Notes under the pieces: model-generated
Seen by the model: only the letters and a program-made list of their open reading frames with translations
Databases searched by the model: none
Told to the model about the DNA's origin: nothing
Made by a program: the position numbers and the translations under genes
Source: Flavobacterium pokkalii
GTDB taxonomy: Bacteria > Bacteroidota > Bacteroidia > Flavobacteriales > Flavobacteriaceae
Assembly (NCBI RefSeq): GCF_014596575.1
Contig: NZ_NASZ01000012.1
Span: forward strand, 43,329-107,328
Direction of reading: 5' to 3'
Length of the DNA: 64,000 nt
In this document: piece by piece, positions 35,371-44,005 of the stretch
Numbering within the stretch: position 1 is the first letter of the stretch
Layout of the letters: every line of letters begins with the position of its first letter

Positions 35371-36987
35371 TTAATCAAATTCAACTTCTTTCAATAGTTT
35401 AGCTTTGTTAATTGTAGTATCTAATTCAGCATTCAATTTCTCAACAATCTCTTTCATTTGAGTTACTTGTTGTGTTTTAAGCTTTGATAATTTATGCTCT
35501 AGCATCATGTGTTTTTCTAAAAACGGAAAGAAATCCGTCCAGAAATTTTCTATCAGATAATTGTATTTGTAAATATCGGAATCAGCATACAAACACATTT
35601 TCCATAATGTCTCATTGGAAACATAATTAGGAATGTAATAGGTTTTTATATAAATGTAGGATCGGCAGAAAGACTGAAAAAACAGAGTAAACAAGTATTC
35701 TAAACCTTGATAGTTTTGCTCTTCATTATTAACTATTATCAAAAACTGCGTAGCTGTATCCTTCACTGTTCTGTAATGAAAATGTAAATCAGCATAATGA
35801 TCTTCATGAGGAACTTCCCAATGAATTTCCGCATGGTATTTACTGGAAGAATAAATCATATTACTTTCTTTAACAACAACTGTAAAGAAACTTTGATACC
35901 AATAGAGATGATTTTGTATCCAGCTTCTGCTATGCGCTAATAAAACAAAATCATAGCAATCGCCCATTTTACTTTGTAATGACTGGTTAATGGAGTGTAA
36001 TTTCTCATTACTTATTCCATTTGCTATAAGCAGGAGATAATAAGTAGTAAATTCTCCGTAAGTAATTTGGTGATACAAAAAAATCTCTTCGGCATCAATT
36101 GATTTTATTATCGTTTGTATTGCTGAGTCAAGAATTAGATTTTTGGGTTTTTCTTCAATTTGATTTACAGTTCGTTGCTCTTTTGAGTATCCTTTTTTGA
36201 TTAGCTTCTTCAATTCAGAAAAACGTTCTCCAATAAGATTAAAGAGATTTTGTTCAGCGACACCCACAGCCTCATACATTTCGTTTTCATACAGAGCATC
36301 ATCGTCAGCAGAAGCTTCTTTTGCTCTTTCAAAGAATTGCGTAAGGTAATATTTACTAGGACTGTCTTTTACAAAATACTTTTGAATTTCCGGAATGTAA
36401 TCTATCAGATTAGTGATTCTTTCATCCAAACTCAGATTCTCGGATTTATATCCAGCATATAACTCTTCCAAATAATCTAAGTCATATTCAATCAATCTGG
36501 AATAAGAAGTAAAAACAGTGTTTGAAATACCTTCTGAAATGATTTTTTTAATTTCTGAGTGATGCAAATCATGATCGTGATAAAAACGGTCTTGGTATAT
36601 ATTGAATTTCTTTTTGTATTTCTTCCAATTCCGTTTAATGACAAGTAAGTTTTCTGATTTACTATTTTGGTAAATAATACACGTTTGGCGACAGTAGTAT
36701 TCGATAAATGGATAAGCTAAAAAATACAGATGGTGAAGTCTGGAAGAGTAAATAAAATAAACATCGATATCCCAATTCCTTTTAACCTTATTCACCCACT
36801 TGTTCAATTGAAGTTTTATCGCATCTGAATTTTTTTCAACATGAATAATAAGATGTGAACATGAAGAAGATGTACTTTTGCTAAAAAACATCTGAATAAT
36901 ATTATACTGATTCACCAATTGTCTGAGTATATTTTCCAAGTACCCGTTTTCGAGTTCAGGAAAGGATAGTTTTGCTAAAGCTTTCAT
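35371..36987 (-). CDS. Unrecognised 538-aa protein of the mobile element
   Basis: 538 residues from the ATG at 36987; a frame to 37044 adds 19 unlikely residues. I do not recognise the family. Two alpha/beta blocks are visible, one near residues 30-110 (HLIIHVEK..., DIDVYFIYSSRLHHLYFLAYPFIEYYC) and one near 300-400 (EEIFLYHQITYGEFTTYYLLLI, DFVLLAHSRSW), each with Tyr- and His-rich strands. The repeat of layout suggests a duplicated nucleotidyltransferase-like fold with a helical C-terminus, perhaps HEPN-like, ending in a coiled coil. This is weak inference. It is divergent from an XRE gene, 173 bp apart. Confidence 0.6.
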   Translation of the reverse strand: MKALAKLSFPELENGYLENILRQLVNQYNIIQMFFSKSTSSSCSHLIIHVEKNSDAIKLQLNKWVNKVKRNWDIDVYFIYSSRLHHLYFLAYPFIEYYCRQTCIIYQNSKSENLLVIKRNWKKYKKKFNIYQDRFYHDHDLHHSEIKKIISEGISNTVFTSYSRLIEYDLDYLEELYAGYKSENLSLDERITNLIDYIPEIQKYFVKDSPSKYYLTQFFERAKEASADDDALYENEMYEAVGVAEQNLFNLIGERFSELKKLIKKGYSKEQRTVNQIEEKPKNLILDSAIQTIIKSIDAEEIFLYHQITYGEFTTYYLLLIANGISNEKLHSINQSLQSKMGDCYDFVLLAHSRSWIQNHLYWYQSFFTVVVKESNMIYSSSKYHAEIHWEVPHEDHYADLHFHYRTVKDTATQFLIIVNNEEQNYQGLEYLFTLFFQSFCRSYIYIKTYYIPNYVSNETLWKMCLYADSDIYKYNYLIENFWTDFFPFLEKHMMLEHKLSKLKTQQVTQMKEIVEKLNAELDTTINKAKLLKEVEFD

Positions 36988-37148
36988 AATTTTACTTTTT
37001 TTAATTAATAGCTGTCTGAAAAATTGTATTTTTGTTTTATACACAGCAAGTAAGTAATAGATTGTACCGTACCGAACTAATCGGAATTGTATCTTACAAA
37101 AGCTGGCTTGTAAATTACCAAGAGACTTTTCTTTTTAGAAATTTTAAA

Positions 37149-37156
37149 TATCTTTG
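37149..37156 (+). promoter_or_regulatory. -7 box TATCTTTG of the XRE gene
   Basis: A perfect TAnnTTTG box 4 bp before the ATG, so the mRNA is probably leaderless. No TTG is seen 19 bp upstream. Confidence 0.55.
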
Positions 37157-37160
37157 AGAC

Positions 37161-37562
37161 ATGAACACAGCAACAAAAACAAAACATATCGGTAGAAATA
37201 TTAGCCGTATTAGAGAGCTTAGAGGTATGAAGCAGGAAGCACTTGCGCAAGCTATCGGCATAAGTCAACAATCTGTTTCAAATATTGAAGGAAGTGAGAC
37301 TGTTGATGAAGATAAATTAAAAGCTATTGCTGAAGTATTAGGTGTATCAACTGAAGCAATAAAAAACTATAGTGATGAAATTGTATTCAATATTATAGGA
37401 AATACTTATCATGATAATTCTTCATCATTAAATTATAGTTGCACATTCAATCCAGTTGACAAAATTGTACAATTATATGATGAAAAAATAGCTTTGTACG
37501 AGCGAATGTTGAGAGAGAAAGATGAAATGATGGCTAGGCTGGAAAAATTATTAAATAAATAA
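37161..37562 (+). CDS. XRE-family HTH regulator
   Basis: 133 residues. Lambda-repressor-like HTH at 10-65 (RELRGMKQEALAQAIGISQQSVSNIE). A central part without motif, then a C-terminal coiled coil (YDEKIALYERMLREKDEMMARLEKLLNK, 105-132), suited to dimerisation. Divergent from the 538-aa gene, which it may control. A strong terminator follows. Confidence 0.85.
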   Translation: MNTATKTKHIGRNISRIRELRGMKQEALAQAIGISQQSVSNIEGSETVDEDKLKAIAEVLGVSTEAIKNYSDEIVFNIIGNTYHDNSSSLNYSCTFNPVDKIVQLYDEKIALYERMLREKDEMMARLEKLLNK

Positions 37563-37587
37563 GATTTCATAATATATATTAATTCCA

Positions 37588-37618
37588 ACAAAGAGACTCG
37601 TAAAACGAGTCTCTTTGT
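37588..37618 (+). terminator. Terminator of the XRE gene
   Basis: ACAAAGAGACTCG pairs perfectly with 37606-37618 around TAAAA. Confidence 0.9.
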
Positions 37619-37663
37619 AGTTAGAAGTATTTTATTTGTTGTAAAAACACTTTAAAAACCAAA

Positions 37664-37924
37664 ATGGATAAGATTATAAAACTTAGAGTAAAAAAGGAAA
37701 TTGACAGGGTAAATGAGCTTAAAGTTTTAAAATTAAAAGGAACTTTAATTACTAAAGGTTACACCGAAATTATTCATATTGAAGATGAAAATAAAGATTT
37801 TTATCTCAACACTTTTGCTACTTCACCGGAACAAAAAAAGGATGCTGAAAATTATGTTTTAGAATTTATTTCTACAAACAATTTAAACGATACAATTTCT
37901 TTAATAAGCACTCCAAAAAAATAA
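37664..37924 (+). CDS. Small hypothetical protein
   Basis: 86 residues, beta-rich, strongly charged, no known motif. It sits alone in the mobile element, before the structured oriT-like region. The codon pattern looks coding (regular third-position A/T and no rare runs), but I cannot assign a function. Confidence 0.5.
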   Translation: MDKIIKLRVKKEIDRVNELKVLKLKGTLITKGYTEIIHIEDENKDFYLNTFATSPEQKKDAENYVLEFISTNNLNDTISLISTPKK

Positions 37925-38578
37925 AACTTCAGACTGCTTTTTCTCTTTCAGACATCCCCAAAAACCTTCGGAGAAATCCTCAGAATTTTGTGGATTGAAA
38001 AACAAAATATTGCTTGAAAAAGTACACTTCTTCTGCTCTTCATTTTTAATTGGATTTTGTGGAAGTGTACCCTTTCAAAAGACATTAAAAACAGAAGACT
38101 CTTTCAGAATATTGATAGGTTTTCCGATTCCATTCCAAAGGAGAAAAAAGCCAGCCAAAGTATTGAACATTTGACAAAGAAGTGCGCATAATGACAAGCT
38201 TCTAAACGAAGCCTGTCACCCTTCGGGACTTATAGCACTTCCATTGCCAAATATTCAATTGAAGAACCGCTTTCTTTTTTTCCTTTTTGTTTTGGAAAAA
38301 AATTATTTATGATAAGTTCCTGTTGTCATAATCCATTTTCCCGATTTCCGTCTTTTTTGAATTTAAAACATCCTAATCAAAATTTGAGCAGGATTGCTCA
38401 TTTCTGAAAGCTATTTTACCTTAGTATCTGACTTTAAAAAGCTGAAAGACTGCCACGTTCCTGAGTCTGGCAAGATGAACGGTTGTCTGACAACCGCCTA
38501 TCTTGCCACGTATTGCCTCGGAACTCGGCGGTGGAGACACTTAAAAGCGAAGAGTTTGAAAAATAATGAAAATGATAG
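37925..38578. other. Gene-free, hairpin-rich region before the mob genes; candidate oriT
   Basis: Three inverted repeats lie here. First, TTGAAA-AA-GTACACTTC (38014-38030) against 38062-38078. Second, TGACAAGCTTC (38192-38202) against 38208-38218. Third, a compound hairpin: TGGCAAGAT (38468-38476) against 38500-38508 with inner GGTTGT/ACAACC, and an outer GTTCCTGAG/CTCGGAAC pair (38457-38465, 38517-38524). It is directly upstream of mobC and the relaxase, where oriT is expected. No nick site can be named. Confidence 0.55.
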
Positions 38579-38974
38579 ATGATGGAAAGAGGAAATTTAA
38601 ACAGAACTCGCAGGATAACACTGCGTCTGACAGAACAAGAGTATGCAAAAATTGAAGCAAAATTTAAGGCTAGCTGCTGCCGAAAGTTAAGTAATTACAT
38701 TAGAAAACACTTATTCAACAAACCAATTATAAGCACCTACCGCAATCAATCTTTAGATGATTTAATGGAAGAAACCATTGTATTAACTACTGAACTTCGG
38801 GCTATTGGAAATAACATAAATCAGATTGCTAAAAAGATAAATTCAGCAAAAACAATTACTGATTTTAAGGCGCAATATATTTCGTTTGAGCAGCATCGAG
38901 AAATACTTTTTGACAAAATAGATTTCATTGGAAAACACACTCAAAAAATAGCAGAACGATGGTTGCAATCATAA
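38579..38974 (+). CDS. mobC: MobC-like relaxosome protein
   Basis: 131 residues. N-terminal ribbon-helix-helix (RRITLRLTEQEYAKIEAKF) then a helical part with LRAIGNNINQIAKKINSA, the hallmark of MobC proteins. It would assist the relaxase at oriT. It overlaps the relaxase start by 16 bp. Two ATG codons are adjacent at the start. Confidence 0.88.
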   Translation: MMERGNLNRTRRITLRLTEQEYAKIEAKFKASCCRKLSNYIRKHLFNKPIISTYRNQSLDDLMEETIVLTTELRAIGNNINQIAKKINSAKTITDFKAQYISFEQHREILFDKIDFIGKHTQKIAERWLQS

Positions 38975-40209
38975 AAACCGGAAACTCAATTCACTCTATT
39001 TTGAATTATAACGAAAACAAAGTTAAGGCTGAAAAAGCGCAGTGTATTCATGCTGTAAATTATCCATTAAAATTGGAAAATTTAAGTTTTAATTTGAAGT
39101 TAAATCGATTTTTAAAACTGGCTGAACTTAATGAAAATGCCAAGCGAAATACTGTACATATTTCGCTCAATTTTGATCCTTCGGAAAAGCATTCCAAAGA
39201 AAAATTAATTGAAATAGCAGACACTTATATGGAGAAAATCGGTTTTGGAAAACAACCTTATTTAGTATACCAACATTTCGATGCCGGACATCCGCATCTC
39301 CATGTAGTGACAAATAACATTCAAAGGGATGGAAAGCGAATTGATTTGCATCTTTTAGGCATTAGAAAATCAGAACCTGCCCGAAAAGAAATCGAAAAAC
39401 ACTTTGGTCTTGTAAAAGCTGAGGATAGAAAAAATAAACAACATGTTACTCTACAGCCGATTGATTCTCGCAAGATAGAATATGGAAAAGCGGAATCTAA
39501 AAAAGCAATAAACGGCGTTTTAAATAAGGTCTTAAACGAATACAAATATTCCAGTCTTCCGGAACTCAATGCCATTTTAAACATGTACAATGTTCATGCT
39601 GACAGAGGTACTGAAGATTCCAGAGTTTTTAAAAACAAAGGATTGCTTTATAAGATTCTCGATAAGAATTCTAAACCTATTGGAGTTCCTATCAAAGCCA
39701 GCGATTTTTATAATAAGCCCACTTTAAAATTTCTGGAAGAAAAATTCAAAACAAATGACATAAACAAGCAGTCTCAAAAGAGTCAATTGAAGAATGCAAT
39801 CAATCTTGCTTTCTTTGACAAGAAAATCTATTCTCCTGAACAATTAGCTCTTAAACTTCAAAAAGATGGAATCCATGTAGTTTTTAGAAAAAGTAAAGAG
39901 GGACAGCTATATGGAATCACCTATGTTGACCATAGAACGCAATGCGTTTTTAACGGAAGTAGCCTGGGAAAAGAATATAGTGCTAAAGCAATTCAAGAAC
40001 GTTGCGAATCATGCAAGACTTCTCAAAAACATTTTAACCTATACGAAAATCTTGAAAGACTAAAAACAGAAATGAATTCGCAAACTACTTTTAACCCTAC
40101 ACTTATTAATAACTTTTTAGATGCATTACTAAAAGGTGAATTCGTTGATAATAGTTATACGCCTAAAGAATTAAAGCAGAAAAAAAGAACCAGAAGAAGA
40201 AAATTGTAA
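38959..40209 (+). CDS. Relaxase/mobilization nuclease
   Basis: 416 residues. The relaxase domain occupies the first 170 residues. Motif I is likely in the N-terminus, and the metal-binding motif is HFDAGHPHLHVVTN (near 104-117), the HxDxxHPHxH three-histidine site of MOBP-type relaxases. The C-terminal half is charged and helical, ending in a Lys/Arg-rich tail. It nicks oriT to start transfer. It lacks an attached helicase, as in other small mobilizable elements. Confidence 0.92.
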   Translation: MVAIIKTGNSIHSILNYNENKVKAEKAQCIHAVNYPLKLENLSFNLKLNRFLKLAELNENAKRNTVHISLNFDPSEKHSKEKLIEIADTYMEKIGFGKQPYLVYQHFDAGHPHLHVVTNNIQRDGKRIDLHLLGIRKSEPARKEIEKHFGLVKAEDRKNKQHVTLQPIDSRKIEYGKAESKKAINGVLNKVLNEYKYSSLPELNAILNMYNVHADRGTEDSRVFKNKGLLYKILDKNSKPIGVPIKASDFYNKPTLKFLEEKFKTNDINKQSQKSQLKNAINLAFFDKKIYSPEQLALKLQKDGIHVVFRKSKEGQLYGITYVDHRTQCVFNGSSLGKEYSAKAIQERCESCKTSQKHFNLYENLERLKTEMNSQTTFNPTLINNFLDALLKGEFVDNSYTPKELKQKKRTRRRKL

Positions 40210-40609
40210 ATTCATTCCAGCTATGAATATCTCAAAAATTGTATTTTAAAATTCAAAAGAAAATTAATTTACTTAACAAAAGAAAAAGAGAAAAAAGAAA
40301 GCTTTCAATCATGTGGAGGTTATGAATAGAACAAGACTTGGCACAACCTGAAAGGCTTGGCCTTGTTTATTTCAGAACCGGAACTTAACTTGCTTTGCTT
40401 TTTTTGGTTTTTTTTAAATATTAAAAAATAGTAATCTAAAACATATTACTACTTTAGTATCGTTGACATAAAAATTATCTACCTGTTACTAACTCTATTT
40501 TTTGTACAAGTAGCTTTTATTTAAAACTGACGATAAACAAACGACAACAAATGTTTGTTATTGTGAACAAAAACATTATTTTTGTACATAATAATAAACA
40601 TTATTTGTT
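40210..40609. other. Gap between relaxase and hipB, with hipBA promoter at its end
   Basis: About 400 bp. The first 340 bp show no coding frame; around 40340-40375 a loose inverted pair of ACAAG and CTTGT segments may mark the relaxase transcript end. The last 65 bp form the hipBA control region. Confidence 0.5.
40546..40605 (+). promoter_or_regulatory. hipBA promoter with operator-like palindromes
   Basis: TTTG (40554-40557) and TATTTTTG (40577-40584) are exactly 19 bp apart. AACAAATGTTTGTT (40546-40559) overlaps the -33 box, ACAAAAA-CATTA-TTTTTGT (40567-40585) overlaps the -7 box, and a third weaker copy (AATAAACATTATTTGTT) precedes the start codon. This suits autorepression by HipB. Confidence 0.7.
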
Positions 40610-40900
40610 ATGAGTAGTAAAAAACAATCCATATTTCCAAAACATTTTAAAATCTTGGAGCACATGGGCGAAAACATAAAATTGGCTAGAAAAAGACGAA
40701 AATTAACGACAACACAAGTTGCTGAAAGAGCTGATATTGTCCGCACAACACTATATCAAATTGAAAAAGGAAATCCAAAAGTTGCGTTGGGATCATATTT
40801 CAATGTACTCCGTGTTTTAGGCCTGCAAAACGATTTTCTCAAATTGGCTGCAGATGATGAACTTGGAAAAAAATTACAAGATTTAGAACTTTTAAAATAA
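40610..40900 (+). CDS. hipB: HipB-type antitoxin
   Basis: 96 residues. XRE-type HTH at about 18-70 (ARKRRKLTTTQVAERADIVRTTLYQIEKG). It precedes hipA by 3 bp. It binds its own promoter and HipA. The length is normal. Confidence 0.9.
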   Translation: MSSKKQSIFPKHFKILEHMGENIKLARKRRKLTTTQVAERADIVRTTLYQIEKGNPKVALGSYFNVLRVLGLQNDFLKLAADDELGKKLQDLELLK

Positions 40901-40903
40901 TAA

Positions 40904-42157
40904 ATGGCTCAAAATAAAACCGACATATACGTTTATGCACACTGGAAGGGCATGTCAGAACCTAAATTAATAGGTATTCTATCAGCTCAACAAGCAAAAG
41001 GAAAAAAAACTTTTAGTTTTGAGTACGATAAACATTGGTTAAAATCGGGAAATCAATTTCTTTTAGATCCCGATATTCAATTATTCAGTGGTCCGCAATA
41101 TCCCAACCAAAAGGAAAACTTTGGAATTTTTCTCGACAGTATGCCTGATACTTGGGGACGTACATTGATGAAACGTCGAGCCGCACAAATCGCCAAAGAA
41201 AGTGGAGAAAAAACACCTACACTTTACGATATTGATTTTCTATTAGGTGTATATGATGAAAGCCGTATGGGAGCTTTACGCTTTAAAACCGATCCTAATG
41301 GAGATTTTCTAGACAACAACCAAACCACTCCAACACCGCCTTGGTCTTCAATTCGCGAATTGCAAAACGCAGCTAATAGTTTTGAAAATGACGATCATAA
41401 TGATGAAGTAAAAAAATGGCTGACAGTACTTATGGCTCCAGGCTCTTCATTAGGAGGCGCCAGACCAAAAGCCAACATACTCGATACCGACAAAAGTCTT
41501 TGGATTGCCAAATTCCCTTCCAAAACCGATACAACAGACAAAGCCGCTTGGGAATTTCTGGCCTACCAACTCGCTTTACAAGCTGGTATTACAATGGCTG
41601 AAAGCCGAATCCAAAAGATTACAGGCAATTATAATACTTTTTTTACCAAACGATTTGATCGCGAAAACGGCGAACGCATACATTTTGCCTCAGCTATGAC
41701 TATGACTGGAAATAATGAAGATACGATTCGTGACAATCCGGCTAGTTATCTTGATTTGGCAGAATTTATTAGCAACTATGGAACAAATGTAGAAGCCAAC
41801 CTACACCAACTCTGGCGCAGAATCATTTTTAACATTGCAATTTCCAATACCGATGATCATTTACGCAACCATGGTTTTATATTAACAAAGGATGGTTGGA
41901 TACTCTCCCCAGCTTACGATCTCAACCCTTCAATTGACAAAGACGGCTTAGCACTAAATATAGATATGGACAATAATGCTCTTGATTTTGAACTAGGCAA
42001 AAGTGTAGGTGAATATTTTAGGCTAAATAACTCTCAAATGGATACTATCATTCATGAGGTAACAACAGTCGTGAATCAATGGAAAGATTTAGCCTCTAAA
42101 ATAGGCATTCCAAAAAGCGAACAGGAACTAATGGGAAAAGCGTTTAAATTAATTTGA
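40904..42157 (+). CDS. hipA: HipA-type serine/threonine kinase toxin
   Basis: 417 residues. Three HipA features are intact: the P-loop SSLGGARPK (181-189), the catalytic NTDDHLRNHGF (315-325), and the metal-binding AYDLNPS (337-343). The N-terminal HipA_N domain is present in the same chain. HipA kinases phosphorylate aminoacyl-tRNA synthetases or other targets and induce dormancy. Within a mobile element it may stabilise the element or act in phage defence. Confidence 0.93.
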   Translation: MAQNKTDIYVYAHWKGMSEPKLIGILSAQQAKGKKTFSFEYDKHWLKSGNQFLLDPDIQLFSGPQYPNQKENFGIFLDSMPDTWGRTLMKRRAAQIAKESGEKTPTLYDIDFLLGVYDESRMGALRFKTDPNGDFLDNNQTTPTPPWSSIRELQNAANSFENDDHNDEVKKWLTVLMAPGSSLGGARPKANILDTDKSLWIAKFPSKTDTTDKAAWEFLAYQLALQAGITMAESRIQKITGNYNTFFTKRFDRENGERIHFASAMTMTGNNEDTIRDNPASYLDLAEFISNYGTNVEANLHQLWRRIIFNIAISNTDDHLRNHGFILTKDGWILSPAYDLNPSIDKDGLALNIDMDNNALDFELGKSVGEYFRLNNSQMDTIIHEVTTVVNQWKDLASKIGIPKSEQELMGKAFKLI

Positions 42158-42662
42158 AAACGTTGAACATATAGATATCATCTGTAATCCGACAGCAGAA
42201 ATAAGAAATAATATAAAATAAAATTTTAAAACTGACACTATGGAAAATTGATCACCATTTCCAATTGAACGAATATGTTTATAATTTGTTCAATCTATTA
42301 CACATAAACTAGTTGTTTTTTATACTTTTGAATAATTATCTATTTCATTAATTATACGCATAAATCATCAATATAAAATTACTTACGAAAGATTATTTTT
42401 TATTAAATTGTATAATATTAGGTAAAACTATTAGGATGATACGTAAAAAAAAGTCTATACTCTGGAACAACTTGCCCACAATTATACAAGTGAGTAGTAC
42501 AACATTATCAAAATCAAAAATGGAAGACCGAATTGTACTATCTACTACTTACTAAAATTTCATTGTTATTTTGGATTTTGAAATTGCAATTAAATAAGAG
42601 TTTCGATTAAATTATTAAATTAACCTTTTATCAATTACTTGGTTTAAATTATTATAAAATAA
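42158..42662. other. 505-bp gap before the five-gene operon
   Basis: Very A/T-rich with no coding frame. TAGTACAA (42495-42502) and TTGTACTA (42533-42540) form an 8-bp inverted repeat, a possible control site for the methyltransferase operon. A short open stretch near 42460-42500 (LEQLAHNYT) could be a decayed gene, but it is too short to call. Confidence 0.45.
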
Positions 42663-44003
42663 ATGCCAAAATATAAATTTATTGATTTGTTTGCTGGTCT
42701 AGGTGGAATTAGACTAGGATTTGAACAGGCAGCAAAAGAATTAGGTTACCAAACCGAATGCGTATTTACTTCAGAAATTAAAGACAGTGCTATAAAGGCG
42801 CTAAATAGAAACTTCCCAAATGAAAACATTGTATCAAGAGATATAACAAAAATCAAAGAAAGTGACATACCTAAGTTTAATATATTACTTGGAGGATTTC
42901 CTTGTCAAGCATTTAGCTATGCAGGAAAACAAAGAGGATTCACAGAAACAAGAGGGACTCTTTTTTTCGAAATCGAACGAATTTTAGAATATCATTTTAA
43001 AAATATAGATGGTTTTATACTAGAAAATGTTGAAGGTTTAATAGTTCATGACAAAAAAGAACGATCTGACAAAATTGGACGTACGTTAACTGTAATACTT
43101 AATATCCTTAGGGAAAAACTTAATTTTAATGTAGAATTTGCAATGCTAGATGCATCTGATTTTGGGGTTGCACAAATTCGAAAGAGAGTTTTTATTGTTG
43201 GCTGCAAGAAAAAATATGGTGAATTAAATTTACATTTTTCTCCAAAACCAAAATCAATCGTAAGAGACTATTTAGAATTTGGACAACCTTGTCTCGATAA
43301 TAAATTCACACAAAAGCTATTAAAACATTTTACTCCTGAGGACTTAAATGGAAAATTTCTAAAAGACAAAAGAGGAGGAAATCTAAATATCCATAGCTGG
43401 GATTTTGAATATAAAGGAACTGTTTCTTCTGAACAAAAACAATTATTAAATCTACTTTTTAAACAACGTAGGCATAAATCATGGGCTTCAGAAATCGGTA
43501 TTGAATGGATGGATGGAATGCCTCTAACAAAAAAACAAATTGAATCATTTTTCCCTAATGAAAATCTTCAAGAATTATTAGATGATCTTATTAACAAAAA
43601 CTACCTTGTCCTTGAACATCCTAAAAAGAAAGTTGTTACAGTAATAAATGAGACTTCTTATTCCGAAAGAATTCCAGACACTACGCTACCAAAAGGTTAT
43701 AATATAGTAACTGGAAAATTATCCTTCCCTATTAGCCACTTTTTGGACATTTACAATCAAGCTCCTACAATGGTAGCTATGGATATGAATGCAATTGGGG
43801 TTGTTGATGGTAACGGTATACGAAATCTTACACTTAAAGAAGGTTTAGGATTATTTGGATACCCTAACGATTATTCTTTGGATGAATTTCAAAAAGATTC
43901 TAAATCAATTAGATTAGGTTATGATTTATTAGGAAATTCAGTTTGTGTTCCTGTAGTTAAAGAAGTTGCAAAAAGATTATTATCTCTAATTAACAAGAAA
44001 TAG
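42663..44003 (+). CDS. dcm: C5-cytosine DNA methyltransferase
   Basis: 446 residues, complete. Motif I FIDLFAGLGGIRLGFE at 6-21, motif IV GGFPCQAFSYAGKQRGF with catalytic Cys81, motif VI ENVEGL at 121-126, motif VIII FGVAQIRKRVFIVG near 170, a target-recognition region of about 200 residues, and C-terminal motifs IX-X (GNSVCVPVV). It should methylate cytosine C5 in a specific site, unknown. First gene of a five-gene cluster, 2 bp before the next gene. It would protect host DNA. Confidence 0.95.
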   Translation: MPKYKFIDLFAGLGGIRLGFEQAAKELGYQTECVFTSEIKDSAIKALNRNFPNENIVSRDITKIKESDIPKFNILLGGFPCQAFSYAGKQRGFTETRGTLFFEIERILEYHFKNIDGFILENVEGLIVHDKKERSDKIGRTLTVILNILREKLNFNVEFAMLDASDFGVAQIRKRVFIVGCKKKYGELNLHFSPKPKSIVRDYLEFGQPCLDNKFTQKLLKHFTPEDLNGKFLKDKRGGNLNIHSWDFEYKGTVSSEQKQLLNLLFKQRRHKSWASEIGIEWMDGMPLTKKQIESFFPNENLQELLDDLINKNYLVLEHPKKKVVTVINETSYSERIPDTTLPKGYNIVTGKLSFPISHFLDIYNQAPTMVAMDMNAIGVVDGNGIRNLTLKEGLGLFGYPNDYSLDEFQKDSKSIRLGYDLLGNSVCVPVVKEVAKRLLSLINKK

Positions 44004-44005
44004 GT

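Noticed and set aside
35371..36987. Calling the 538-aa protein a HEPN/nucleotidyltransferase toxin
   Set aside because: The RxxxxH and GSxxxG/DxD motifs of those families were not found, so only a weak structural guess is kept.
38394..38582. Open frame of 62 codons upstream of mobC
   Set aside because: It runs through the nested hairpins of the oriT-like region, its sequence shows no domain, and it ends inside the mobC start.
42455..42560. Remnant of a recombinase or transposase gene
   Set aside because: The peptide-like stretch is shorter than 15 residues and interrupted; no terminal repeats or target duplications nearby.
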